From positions 1 through 5,392 of the forward strand of contig CAVJWU010000054.1 in the NCBI GenBank assembly GCA_963653535.1: a stretch of DNA of 5,392 nt, in the 5' to 3' direction. A model generated the notes under the pieces. The model had not been told where the DNA came from. It did not search any database and was given only the letters and a program-made list of their open reading frames with translations. The stretch's first letter is position 1. Each line of letters opens with the position of its first letter. Shown here piece by piece: positions 1 to 5,245 of this stretch. This DNA is from UBA3210 sp963653535 (GTDB taxonomy: Bacteria; Bacillota_I; Bacilli_A; RFN20; CAG-449). A program made the translations under genes and the position numbers.

Positions 1-39
1 GATATTGAAAAAGCTCATATTTATCAAAAACAAAATTAA
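1..39 (+). CDS. Possible 3' end of an upstream gene (left-truncated)
   Basis: Frame 1 is open from the window edge and ends at TAA 37-39, giving the residues DIEKAHIYQKQN. An intrinsic terminator on the same strand begins 17 nt later, which is what the end of a plus-strand gene should look like. Frame 2 is also open to a stop at about 43, so the frame is not proven. Twelve residues are too few to assign a family or function. Confidence 0.35.
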   Translation, partial: DIEKAHIYQKQN

Positions 40-55
40 TTAAATTAAATAAGTC

Positions 56-92
56 ACTCAGGAAGGAAAATAACTTTCTGAGTTTTTATTTT
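56..92 (+). terminator. Rho-independent terminator of the upstream plus-strand gene
   Basis: The arms ACTCAGGAAG (56-65) and CTTTCTGAGT (74-83) pair over 10 bp with one G-U pair around an 8-nt loop (66-73). A T-rich tract follows (TTTTTATTTT, 83-92). There is no comparable T tract on the minus side. It separates whatever lies to the left from the hit promoter, so hit is probably transcribed on its own. Confidence 0.82.
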
Positions 93-168
93 CTTCTAAG
101 CGATTAAACAAGCGAAGGAAAATTATGAATGTATTTTAATAATCATCCTTTAAACTTATTTATTTAAT

Positions 169-197
169 ATAACAAAGTCTTCATATTGTGTTAAAAT
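169..197 (+). promoter_or_regulatory. Sigma-A-type extended -10 promoter for hit
   Basis: The -35-like hexamer ATAACA (169-174, 4 of 6 matches to TTGACA) is followed by a 17-nt spacer. The -10 hexamer is TAAAAT (192-197), preceded by TG at 189-190 in the extended -10 position. Transcription would start near 204, leaving a leader of about 20 nt that holds only the ribosome-binding site. No operator or riboswitch-like structure fits in it. Confidence 0.66.
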
Positions 198-222
198 ACA
201 AATTAGAAAGAAGGTAAAAATT

Positions 223-639
223 ATGGATGATTGCTTATTCTGTAAAATTTTAAAAGGTGAAATTCCTTGTTATAAGGTCTATGAAGATCAAGAAGTACTT
301 GCTTTTTTAGATATTTCTCAAACTACTAAAGGACACACTTTAGTTATTCCTAAAAAACATTATGACTCAATTTTATATTGTCCAAAGGATTTATTATCGA
401 AAGTAATGGGAGTAGCCCAAAAAATTGCTCAAGCAGAAGTTCTTACTTTAGGTGCAAAAGGTGTAAATATTTTAACTAACGCAGGTGAAGCGGCTGGACA
501 AAGTGTCAAACACTTCCATGTACACGTTATTCCTAGATATTCAGATGATGATAAAATTAAACTAGAATTCTTATCTAATAAATTAGAAAAAATCAATTTA
601 CCAGCTCTAGCAGAAACACTTTCTAACAATGTTAAATAG
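223..639 (+). CDS. hit: HIT-family nucleotide-binding hydrolase (Hit/HinT-like)
   Basis: A 138-residue histidine-triad protein, a usual length for the family. Members are small cytosolic homodimers that hydrolyse nucleoside phosphoramidates or related AMP-linked substrates; the physiological substrate in Bacillota is not settled. The active-site triad H-phi-H-phi-H-phi-phi is visible as H97-F-H99-V-H101-V-I, with H99 the expected nucleophile. The N-terminus has C4-x-x-C7 (CLFC), and with H46 in the KKHY stretch this resembles the zinc site of many Bacillota Hit proteins. DISQTTKGHTLVIPK (30-44) is the typical HIT core strand region. The ATG is preceded by GAAAGAAGG (206-214), 8 nt away, and by a promoter at 169-197. 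It stands alone, between two terminators, converging on yhaM. Hit and yhaM also lie in the same chromosomal neighbourhood in Bacillus, from memory. The family call is secure; the substrate is not. Confidence 0.96.
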   Translation: MDDCLFCKILKGEIPCYKVYEDQEVLAFLDISQTTKGHTLVIPKKHYDSILYCPKDLLSKVMGVAQKIAQAEVLTLGAKGVNILTNAGEAAGQSVKHFHVHVIPRYSDDDKIKLEFLSNKLEKINLPALAETLSNNVK

Positions 640-734
640 ACTTCAATAAACTTGTTAGATAATAATTTATTAATTCTTAATTTGAATGATGATATAGAAT
701 TAATATCAAAATTAATACATTATGTTTTAAAAGC

Positions 735-810
735 AAACAAAAAACCAGGTTATATGAAGTGAACCCCAAAAGTTGGACTGAGGTTAACTTCAAACACCTG
801 GTTTTTGTTT
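735..810. terminator. Bidirectional terminator between convergent hit and yhaM operon
   Basis: The arm ending ACCAGGT (740-750) pairs perfectly over 11 bp with ACCTGGTTTTT (796-806). A further 4 bp (735-738 with 807-810) pair after one bulged A at 739. Because the stem is flanked by an A run on the left and a T run on the right, transcripts from either strand end in a U tract, serving hit on plus and the four-gene operon on minus. The loop is unusually long (751-795) and contains two more nested stems, described separately as the 755-792 palindrome. Positions 640-734 hold no gene, only AT-rich 3' UTR. Confidence 0.86.
755..792. repeat. 38-nt imperfect palindrome, IS3-end-like, inside the terminator loop
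   Basis: The terminal arms TGAAGTGAACC (755-765) and GGTTAACTTCA (782-792) pair at 10 of 11 positions (mismatch G761/A786). Inside them CCAA (766-769) and TTGG (773-776) form a further 4-bp stem with a 3-nt loop. The left half, with its CCCCAAAAGTTGGAC core (764-778), resembles from memory the terminal inverted repeats of IS3-family elements in low-G+C bacteria. Removing these 38 nt would leave a conventional terminator hairpin with a 7-nt loop. I see no transposase and no clear target-site duplication. It could be a fused-end IS remnant, a MITE-like element, or simply part of a complex terminator. Confidence 0.5.
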
Positions 811-822
811 AAAAGATTAAAA

Positions 823-1761
823 TTATTTTAAATGAGGTTTATAGAAAGATCTACCATCCATCGCCTTAATATTCGCGGTAAATTCGCCTTCTAATACATT
901 TTCATAAGCTTTATCTAAAATGTTCATTTTTGCATCTAAGTCATCAACTGTGCTTAAGATTAAAGCTTCTTTTGTCATAGGTAAAACTGGGGAACCAAAT
1001 TCTTGTTTACCATGATGAGATAACACCATATGTTCAAGTAAAACTGGTACTTCACCTTTAATATTAAGTTCACTTGCTACTCTTCTAATTTCTCCGCAGA
1101 CAATGGAGATATGACCAAGTAATTTTCCTTCAAAAGTATATTGTGTCGCTACTGGTCCTGATAATTCAATAACTTTACCTAAATCGTGAAGTAATACGCC
1201 GCTAATTAAAATATCTTTATTAACATTATCATATCGAGAAGCGATTAATGTCGCAGTTCCAGCCATCGATAAAGTGTGATAAAGTAACCCTGACATAAAT
1301 TCATGATGATTACTTTTCGCAGCAGGATAAGTAACGTATTGATTGTAATATTTATCAATTAATGTTGTTACAATCTTTTTTGCGTCTTCATTTTTTATTG
1401 TATTAATATATTGTTTTAACGCTGCTTCAAGCTTATCTTGTGATACTGGTGAAGGTATACAAAAACGAGAAATATCAACTAAGTTTTGATCGATTTCTTC
1501 TATCTTAACTACTTTAATTTGTTTATTACCACGATAATCGATAACATCGCCATAAACCTTAATTACTTTACCAATTTCAGCAGTGATAATATCTTCATCA
1601 CTCGCATCCCATTTCTTTCCAACAATCGCACCTGTATTATCTTGTAAAGTAAGTGATAGATATGGGCTACCAGTTCCCGATGCTCCTTTAGTAACATTAT
1701 TAATTAGAAGTTCTACACCATCTAATTTAAATCCTTCAGTATATTCATTAACATTCTTCAT
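823..1761 (-). CDS. yhaM: 3'-5' exoribonuclease YhaM (OB-fold + HD domain)
   Basis: A 312-residue protein, close to the roughly 314 residues of Bacillus YhaM. That family trims RNA 3' ends in the cytosol in a metal-dependent reaction and takes part in mRNA turnover. Residues about 14-95 form an OB-fold nucleic-acid-binding domain (LSLTLQDNTGAIVGKKWDA, then IGKVIKVYGDVIDYRGNKQ). Residues about 150-300 are an HD phosphohydrolase domain with candidate metal ligands H162, H192-D193 (LLHDLGK), H217 (GHIS), H249-H250 (LSHHG) and D273-D274. No key motif is missing. It is the last gene of the minus-strand operon. Its ATG overlaps the end of recX by 14 bp, and GGAGG (1774-1778) lies inside recX with a rather long 12-nt spacer. 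No alternative start codon falls in that spacer, so initiation may rely on coupling to recX termination. Its transcript should end at the 735-810 terminator. Confidence 0.95.
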   Translation of the reverse strand: MKNVNEYTEGFKLDGVELLINNVTKGASGTGSPYLSLTLQDNTGAIVGKKWDASDEDIITAEIGKVIKVYGDVIDYRGNKQIKVVKIEEIDQNLVDISRFCIPSPVSQDKLEAALKQYINTIKNEDAKKIVTTLIDKYYNQYVTYPAAKSNHHEFMSGLLYHTLSMAGTATLIASRYDNVNKDILISGVLLHDLGKVIELSGPVATQYTFEGKLLGHISIVCGEIRRVASELNIKGEVPVLLEHMVLSHHGKQEFGSPVLPMTKEALILSTVDDLDAKMNILDKAYENVLEGEFTANIKAMDGRSFYKPHLK

Positions 1762-2563
1762 TTTTCGTTAATTCCTCCACATAGTTATTTATCATATCAT
1801 AAGAATAGCCTTTTCTTATAAATGTATTTATTAATTTTTGTCTTTCTTCATAGTTTTTTAAATTAACTTCATGAGTTAATATATACTTAGAAATCCCTTT
1901 TAATAAAGATTCAATCTCTCTTTGTTCATCAAAACTATCTTCAATAATTTTAATCGCGGCATTCGCGATTTGACTACTAAAGCCATTTAAACATAAATGA
2001 GAATAAGTTGCTTCCATGAGTTTTTTCTTACTCTTAGTATTTATTTTCCCTTTAATAAAGCTTTCTACATCGTTACTTGCTTTTAAATATTCTTCTTCAT
2101 CATCAAAAGAAAGTTCTTCAATTAGAGACTTGTCAATTCCTGCTTGTAATAACTTAGTAATAATCTTATTCTTACCATAGTTTTTCATCGTATAAACTTC
2201 AAACATTTCATTGACGTAATTATTGTCATTGACATAGCCATATTCTTTTAATGAATTAACAATTTCAAAAGCGTTTTTAGGCGAAATATGTTTAACATTA
2301 ATTAATTTATCATAAACTTGTTTTTCTGTATAAAGATGGTTTGAAACTAAATTAACCACATAATCTCTTCCTAAAGAAATCTCATCAAAATGTTTAATTT
2401 GTCTTATTTCATCTTCACTTAAAGTTTTATCCTTATAAAGATAAAAATGTGTATAAGTAGTTGGAGTAACTTCTAAAGATGATTCATCATCAAAACAAAT
2501 GATGACCTTCTTTTTATTTACTTTAACTTCACAAATTAATTTACCATCTTTTTCTGAGCGCAC
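1748..2563 (-). CDS. recX: Regulatory protein RecX
   Basis: RecX binds within the RecA nucleoprotein filament and modulates, usually inhibits, strand exchange and SOS activity. The 271-residue length fits the long Bacillota form (about 260-270) rather than the roughly 150-residue proteobacterial form. The tandem three-helix repeats are visible. Residues about 66-110 contain DYVVNLVSNHLYTEKQVYDKL and the LKEYGYVNDNNYV signature. Residues 129-149 (YGKNKIITKLLQAGIDKSLI) match the second repeat. Residues 244-265 (LINTFIRKGYSYDMINNYV) match the C-terminal repeat. The start is GTG at 2563, supported by GGAGG at 2573-2577 with a 9-nt spacer; there is no better ATG. It overlaps the glycosyltransferase gene by 23 bp upstream and yhaM by 14 bp downstream, which indicates co-transcription and translational coupling. 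There is no LexA-like box and no nearby recA. The sequence is divergent, but repeat order and length make the call firm. Confidence 0.9.
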   Translation of the reverse strand: MRSEKDGKLICEVKVNKKKVIICFDDESSLEVTPTTYTHFYLYKDKTLSEDEIRQIKHFDEISLGRDYVVNLVSNHLYTEKQVYDKLINVKHISPKNAFEIVNSLKEYGYVNDNNYVNEMFEVYTMKNYGKNKIITKLLQAGIDKSLIEELSFDDEEEYLKASNDVESFIKGKINTKSKKKLMEATYSHLCLNGFSSQIANAAIKIIEDSFDEQREIESLLKGISKYILTHEVNLKNYEERQKLINTFIRKGYSYDMINNYVEELTKNEEC

Positions 2564-3713
2564 GATTATATACCTCCATCATTCTTTCATAAAATAATTT
2601 CATTGAATATTTTTCGTTATTCTTACTCGCTTGAAGAATAATTTTATTTTTTGTTTCTTCATCTAAATCGATGATATATTTTAATCGATCTCTAAATGAA
2701 TTATCATCACTAAAATAGAAGCCTGTTTCATTATCTTTAATAACATCCGCGAGATTTTCATCAAATCGACATAAAACTAATGTTTTAGCCGCGATAGCCT
2801 CAATAAAAGTTAAGCCTTGTGTTTCAGTCACACTCGCATTTATAAATAAATCTGCGAGAACATAATAAAAAGCCACTTCTTCATGTGGGACTTTACCGAT
2901 AAATAAGACATTTTCCGCGATTCCTAATTCTAAAGCCATTTTTTCAAGACGTTCTTTATCTGGACCATCACCAACAATTAAAAATTTAGTTTTTTTATTT
3001 GGATTAGATTTTAAGTACACATTATATCCTTCTAAAAGAACATCAATTGATTTTTCTGCCGCGATTCTACCGACTGTTAAAATGATAAAGCAATCTAATA
3101 AATTATATTGTTTTTTAAAAGCATAAATCTTTTCTTTAGAAAAATTATTTGGATCAAAAGAAGATAAATCTAATCCATTAGGAATAACATTAATGTAACG
3201 ATCAATTCCAAATGTTCTTAGTTCATCTTTAGTTTTTATTGAAGGAGTCGTAAGTTCATTAGTCGCAGTAGAAACTACTTTAATAAACTTCTTTAAGATG
3301 TATTTAGCCGATTGATCTAATACTCCGTGAGTAAAATAATATGTATAATCAGTTAATGCAGTGTGATAAGTCATAACTAAAGCAACATCTAACTTAGGAG
3401 CGAGTAAACGACCATACATTCCAAGTCCCCCTTCTGATTGAGTATGAATGATATCTAAGTTCCACGATTTAATAATCATCGTCGCTTTAGGATGAAACAT
3501 CGTCGCCATACGATAGTTATAAATTTTCTTTAATGTAATACCAGGAATTCTTAAAACATTATCTTCAAAAGTCATTTTATTTGAATAAACATTAGTTGTT
3601 ACAATATAGACAATATGGCCATGAATTTCTAAAGCTTTTCTTAATGTTTCAGTAGCTGTTGCAACTCCGTTAATCTCTGGCGGATAAGTATCAGTGAATA
3701 AAGCAATACGCAT
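2541..3713 (-). CDS. GT4 glycosyltransferase, diacylglycerol glucosyltransferase type
   Basis: A 390-residue GT-B-fold retaining glycosyltransferase (GT4) with the features of membrane-associated glycolipid synthases that move a hexose from a nucleotide sugar to diacylglycerol (alMGS / LafA-like). The N-terminal domain starts MRIALFTDTYPPEINGVATA, with the acceptor/nucleotide loop INGVAT; MTYHTALTDYTYYF lies near residues 114-127. The C-terminal donor-binding domain has PNGLD (178-182), GRIAAEKSID (215-224), IVGDGPDKERLE and the E-x7-E motif E297-TQGLTFI-E305. There is no signal peptide or membrane helix. I chose ATG 3713 because the alternative GTG at 3722, three codons upstream, lies within the GGAAGGTGA Shine-Dalgarno (3719-3727). 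It starts 1 nt after the stop of the UPF0104-type membrane protein, supporting a joint glycolipid role, and overlaps recX by 23 bp. Family confidence is high; acceptor and sugar specificity are inferred. Confidence 0.9.
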   Translation of the reverse strand: MRIALFTDTYPPEINGVATATETLRKALEIHGHIVYIVTTNVYSNKMTFEDNVLRIPGITLKKIYNYRMATMFHPKATMIIKSWNLDIIHTQSEGGLGMYGRLLAPKLDVALVMTYHTALTDYTYYFTHGVLDQSAKYILKKFIKVVSTATNELTTPSIKTKDELRTFGIDRYINVIPNGLDLSSFDPNNFSKEKIYAFKKQYNLLDCFIILTVGRIAAEKSIDVLLEGYNVYLKSNPNKKTKFLIVGDGPDKERLEKMALELGIAENVLFIGKVPHEEVAFYYVLADLFINASVTETQGLTFIEAIAAKTLVLCRFDENLADVIKDNETGFYFSDDNSFRDRLKYIIDLDEETKNKIILQASKNNEKYSMKLFYERMMEVYNRALRKRW

Positions 3714-3714
3714 C

Positions 3715-5097
3715 TTAGTCACCTTCCTTATCTTTTGTAGTTTTTTTCTTCTTAGATTTGTCCTTATTTTTACTAAAAAAAGACAATGATATCTTTTTCT
3801 TTTCTTCTTTCTCTAATGTTTTTTCATTATTTTCTAGTTGTTTTGATAAATCATTTTTTAAGGAAGCAAAGTGAGCTTCAATATCATCGACAGTTAATAA
3901 TTGAGGTTCAATATGATGAGAGTTACTAGTTGCAATTTCATTTTTTAAAATGACATTATTATGTTCATCTAAGTTTATAACTTGTAATTCGAGGAGAGTT
4001 CTTGAGTCTCCATGTAAGAAAGATTCTTTCTTTGGTGATTCGTGATAAGAAACAAAGACGATGAAGCCAATAATTAAACCTAAGTAGAATGTAATACCTC
4101 TCCATAATAAAATTAACGCGGAGATATCTCCAGAAGTTGCATTTGTGAAGAATGTTCCCCCGAACATGAATTGGAAGACAAGTTCTGCTCCGCCGGAAGC
4201 ACCAGGAATTGGGACCATTGAAGTAATACAACTAGTAAGTAAAGTCATTGATGTGGTATTAATAAAATTAATAAAATTATTAGAATTAGAGAACTCTAAA
4301 CTCATGCTGCGTGCGATGAAGAAAGGAATACAATTTGAAACAATTAATTCAACGATAAATAAGAAACCGGTAGAAAGTAAAACAGGCCAGTTTTGAAGTA
4401 ATCTTTTAAATTCAATTCTAAATGTTTCAACTTTAGTATTGAGTCGAAGAATTCTTTCATCTTTATTTTTAACAATATGTAATTTACTAAGTAAGCCAAT
4501 ACCATATTTAATACATATATTGTGTACTCTTTTAGAGAAAGCTAAGAAGAATAAGCCAACGATAACAAAAACGTTAATAATAAAGCCGATAATAGATAAA
4601 GTGACGATTGAAAAATTCCAACCAAAAATATTAATTTGTGAAGTTGTCGCGGCTAGTTCATTAAATTTAAAAGCAAAAACAACGCTTGAAAATAAAACTA
4701 AAGCAATTTGATAAATAATAAAACGCATAAATAAAATAGAAGCGGCATTAGTCATCTTTACTCCTTGTTTAGAAAAAGTATAAGCTTGAACAAATTGTCC
4801 TCCCGATGAACTAGGCGTAATGTCAGAAAAGAAAACTCCAATCATAACATTTAAAAAAGATTTATCAAAACGATAATTTCTTTTATACATTCTAGTAAGA
4901 ATTAGAAGGATAATTGCTTCAATAGTATAAGTAATAATCATCATTCCTATCGCGACAAAAATAAATTTTAAATCACATCCACCTAACGCAGAAAAGACCG
5001 CGGCAGGATCTTGTTTTAAAACAAAATATACTGCAAGCGCGGAGACAATAACTAGAATAGAAATATAAAGGATATACTTTTTTGTCGTTTTTGTCAT
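3715..5097 (-). CDS. UPF0104/YbhN-family membrane protein (LPG-synthase TM-type, flippase-like)
   Basis: A 460-residue polytopic membrane protein of the lysylphosphatidylglycerol-synthase TM / UPF0104 family (PF03706-type). It has about 7-8 hydrophobic segments, including roughly residues 7-27, 44-69, 120-143, 165-188, 238-262, 275-296 and 327-350. Family signatures are SDITPSSSGGQFVQAYTF (91-108), PIPGASGGAE (296-305) and LLWRG (330-334). The MprF aminoacyl-transferase domain is absent, so it is not itself a lysyl-PG synthase. Members without that domain are proposed lipid translocases or glycolipid/LTA accessory proteins (Listeria LafC-like). The final 110 or so residues form a soluble, probably cytoplasmic tail ending in a lysine-rich low-complexity stretch (about 422-460). 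I chose ATG 5097: AGAGGT stands 4-5 nt upstream, whereas the TTG at 5154 that lengthens the frame is the promoter -35 box. It is the first gene of the operon, with the glycosyltransferase starting 1 nt after its stop. The lipid substrate is unknown. Confidence 0.88.
   Translation of the reverse strand: MTKTTKKYILYISILVIVSALAVYFVLKQDPAAVFSALGGCDLKFIFVAIGMMIITYTIEAIILLILTRMYKRNYRFDKSFLNVMIGVFFSDITPSSSGGQFVQAYTFSKQGVKMTNAASILFMRFIIYQIALVLFSSVVFAFKFNELAATTSQINIFGWNFSIVTLSIIGFIINVFVIVGLFFLAFSKRVHNICIKYGIGLLSKLHIVKNKDERILRLNTKVETFRIEFKRLLQNWPVLLSTGFLFIVELIVSNCIPFFIARSMSLEFSNSNNFINFINTTSMTLLTSCITSMVPIPGASGGAELVFQFMFGGTFFTNATSGDISALILLWRGITFYLGLIIGFIVFVSYHESPKKESFLHGDSRTLLELQVINLDEHNNVILKNEIATSNSHHIEPQLLTVDDIEAHFASLKNDLSKQLENNEKTLEKEEKKKISLSFFSKNKDKSKKKKTTKDKEGD
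3719..3729 (-). promoter_or_regulatory. Ribosome-binding site that fixes the glycosyltransferase start
   Basis: The minus strand reads AAGGAAGGTGA here, a near match to the anti-Shine-Dalgarno complement AAGGAGGTGA. It is followed by CTAAG and then ATG at 3713. From the final GG to that ATG is 8 nt. The GTG at 3722 that would lengthen the frame is embedded in this site and could not use it. The site lies in the last codons of the upstream membrane-protein gene, whose TAA (3715-3717) sits 1 nt before the ATG, so the two genes are probably coupled. Confidence 0.8.
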
Positions 5098-5107
5098 AAT
5101 TACCTCT
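5098..5107 (-). promoter_or_regulatory. Ribosome-binding site of the membrane-protein gene
   Basis: The minus strand carries AGAGGT just before AATT and the ATG at 5097, with GAGG at 5103-5106 and a short 5-nt spacer. The upstream TTG at 5154 has no Shine-Dalgarno within a normal distance; the nearest AGGA is about 14 nt away. This site therefore supports the 460-residue rather than the 479-residue product. Confidence 0.72.
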
Positions 5108-5108
5108 T

Positions 5109-5129
5109 TTATAAGTATAATACTTATAA
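5109..5129. promoter_or_regulatory. 21-nt perfect palindrome over the operon start site (candidate operator)
   Basis: The arms TTATAAGTAT (5109-5118) and ATACTTATAA (5120-5129) are exact reverse complements around a single central A at 5119. On the minus strand it overlaps the -10 hexamer (5126-5131) and covers the expected transcription start near 5119. That is the classic position for a repressor site. The sequence is AT-rich, but ten uninterrupted pairs including one G-C pair per arm are more than I see elsewhere. I cannot assign a regulator family. A stem in the 5' end of the mRNA, or coincidence in AT-rich DNA, is the alternative. Confidence 0.45.
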
Positions 5130-5154
5130 TAGTTAAAAAATAGTTCTCGTTCAA
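5126..5154 (-). promoter_or_regulatory. Sigma-A-type promoter of the four-gene minus-strand operon
   Basis: On the minus strand TTGAAC (5154-5149, 4 of 6 matches to TTGACA, with TTGA intact) is followed by a 17-nt spacer. The -10 hexamer is TATTAT (5131-5126, 5 of 6 matches to TATAAT). Transcription would start near 5119, about 22 nt before ATG 5097, leaving room for the AGAGGT ribosome-binding site. The next minus-strand terminator is at 735-810, so one transcript of about 4.3 kb covering the membrane protein, glycosyltransferase, recX and yhaM is expected. Confidence 0.72.
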
Positions 5155-5182
5155 GAAAAAGCTTGTTTTCCTAAGAAAAAGC
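5153..5182. repeat. Pair of 10-nt direct repeats in the divergent promoter region
   Basis: AAGAAAAAGC occurs at 5153-5162 and again at 5173-5182, exactly 20 nt apart, close to two helical turns. The first copy abuts and slightly overlaps the -35 box of the minus-strand operon. The interval also forms an imperfect hairpin, GCTTGTTTTC against GAAAAAGC, followed on the minus strand by TTTTTC. Tandem operator half-sites or a weak minus-strand terminator are both possible, and so is chance in A-rich DNA. Confidence 0.35.
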
Positions 5183-5216
5183 CTTTTAATTTATGTATAA
5201 ATTAATATTTATAGAT

Positions 5217-5222
5217 TATAAT
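5217..5222 (+). promoter_or_regulatory. Candidate -10 box for the flavin reductase-like gene
   Basis: A perfect TATAAT lies at 5217-5222. At 17 nt upstream the sequence is TGTATA (5194-5199), a poor -35, and there is no TG extension. The start near 5229 would place the 5' end right at the AAGGAG ribosome-binding site (5230-5235), which is tight. A second -10-like TATAAA at 5196-5201 could instead be used. The promoter is expected in this stretch, but its exact position is uncertain. Confidence 0.4.
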
Positions 5223-5245
5223 TATTAAAAAGGAGAAAATAAAAA

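Noticed and set aside
125..139. Tiny ORF ATG-AAT-GTA-TTT-TAA with a GAAGGA ahead of it, upstream of hit
   Set aside because: It encodes only four residues and lies upstream of the predicted hit promoter, so it would not be in the hit leader. Such short frames are common by chance in AT-rich DNA.
429..629. Open frame on the minus strand opposite hit
   Set aside because: It is antisense to a clear HIT-family gene, has no ribosome-binding site or recognisable motif, and is a shadow frame.
668..705. 9-bp perfect inverted repeat TATTAATTC / GAATTAATA after hit
   Set aside because: The stem is almost wholly A-T with a 20-nt loop and no following T tract, so it is a poor terminator. The strong hairpin at 735-810 explains termination.
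640..822. Possibility of a small RNA or riboswitch between hit and yhaM
   Set aside because: The only structure is the terminator with its nested palindrome. It sits at the 3' end of both transcripts, has no promoter of its own that I can see, and matches no riboswitch core I recognise.
3965..4711. Several open frames of 83-90 codons overlapping the membrane-protein gene on both strands
   Set aside because: They lie inside a well-supported UPF0104 coding region in other frames, show no family motifs, and have no ribosome-binding sites of note.
3715..5097. Annotation as lysylphosphatidylglycerol synthase (MprF)
   Set aside because: Only the transmembrane flippase-like part is present. The C-terminal aminoacyl-transferase domain is absent and is replaced by a lysine-rich tail.
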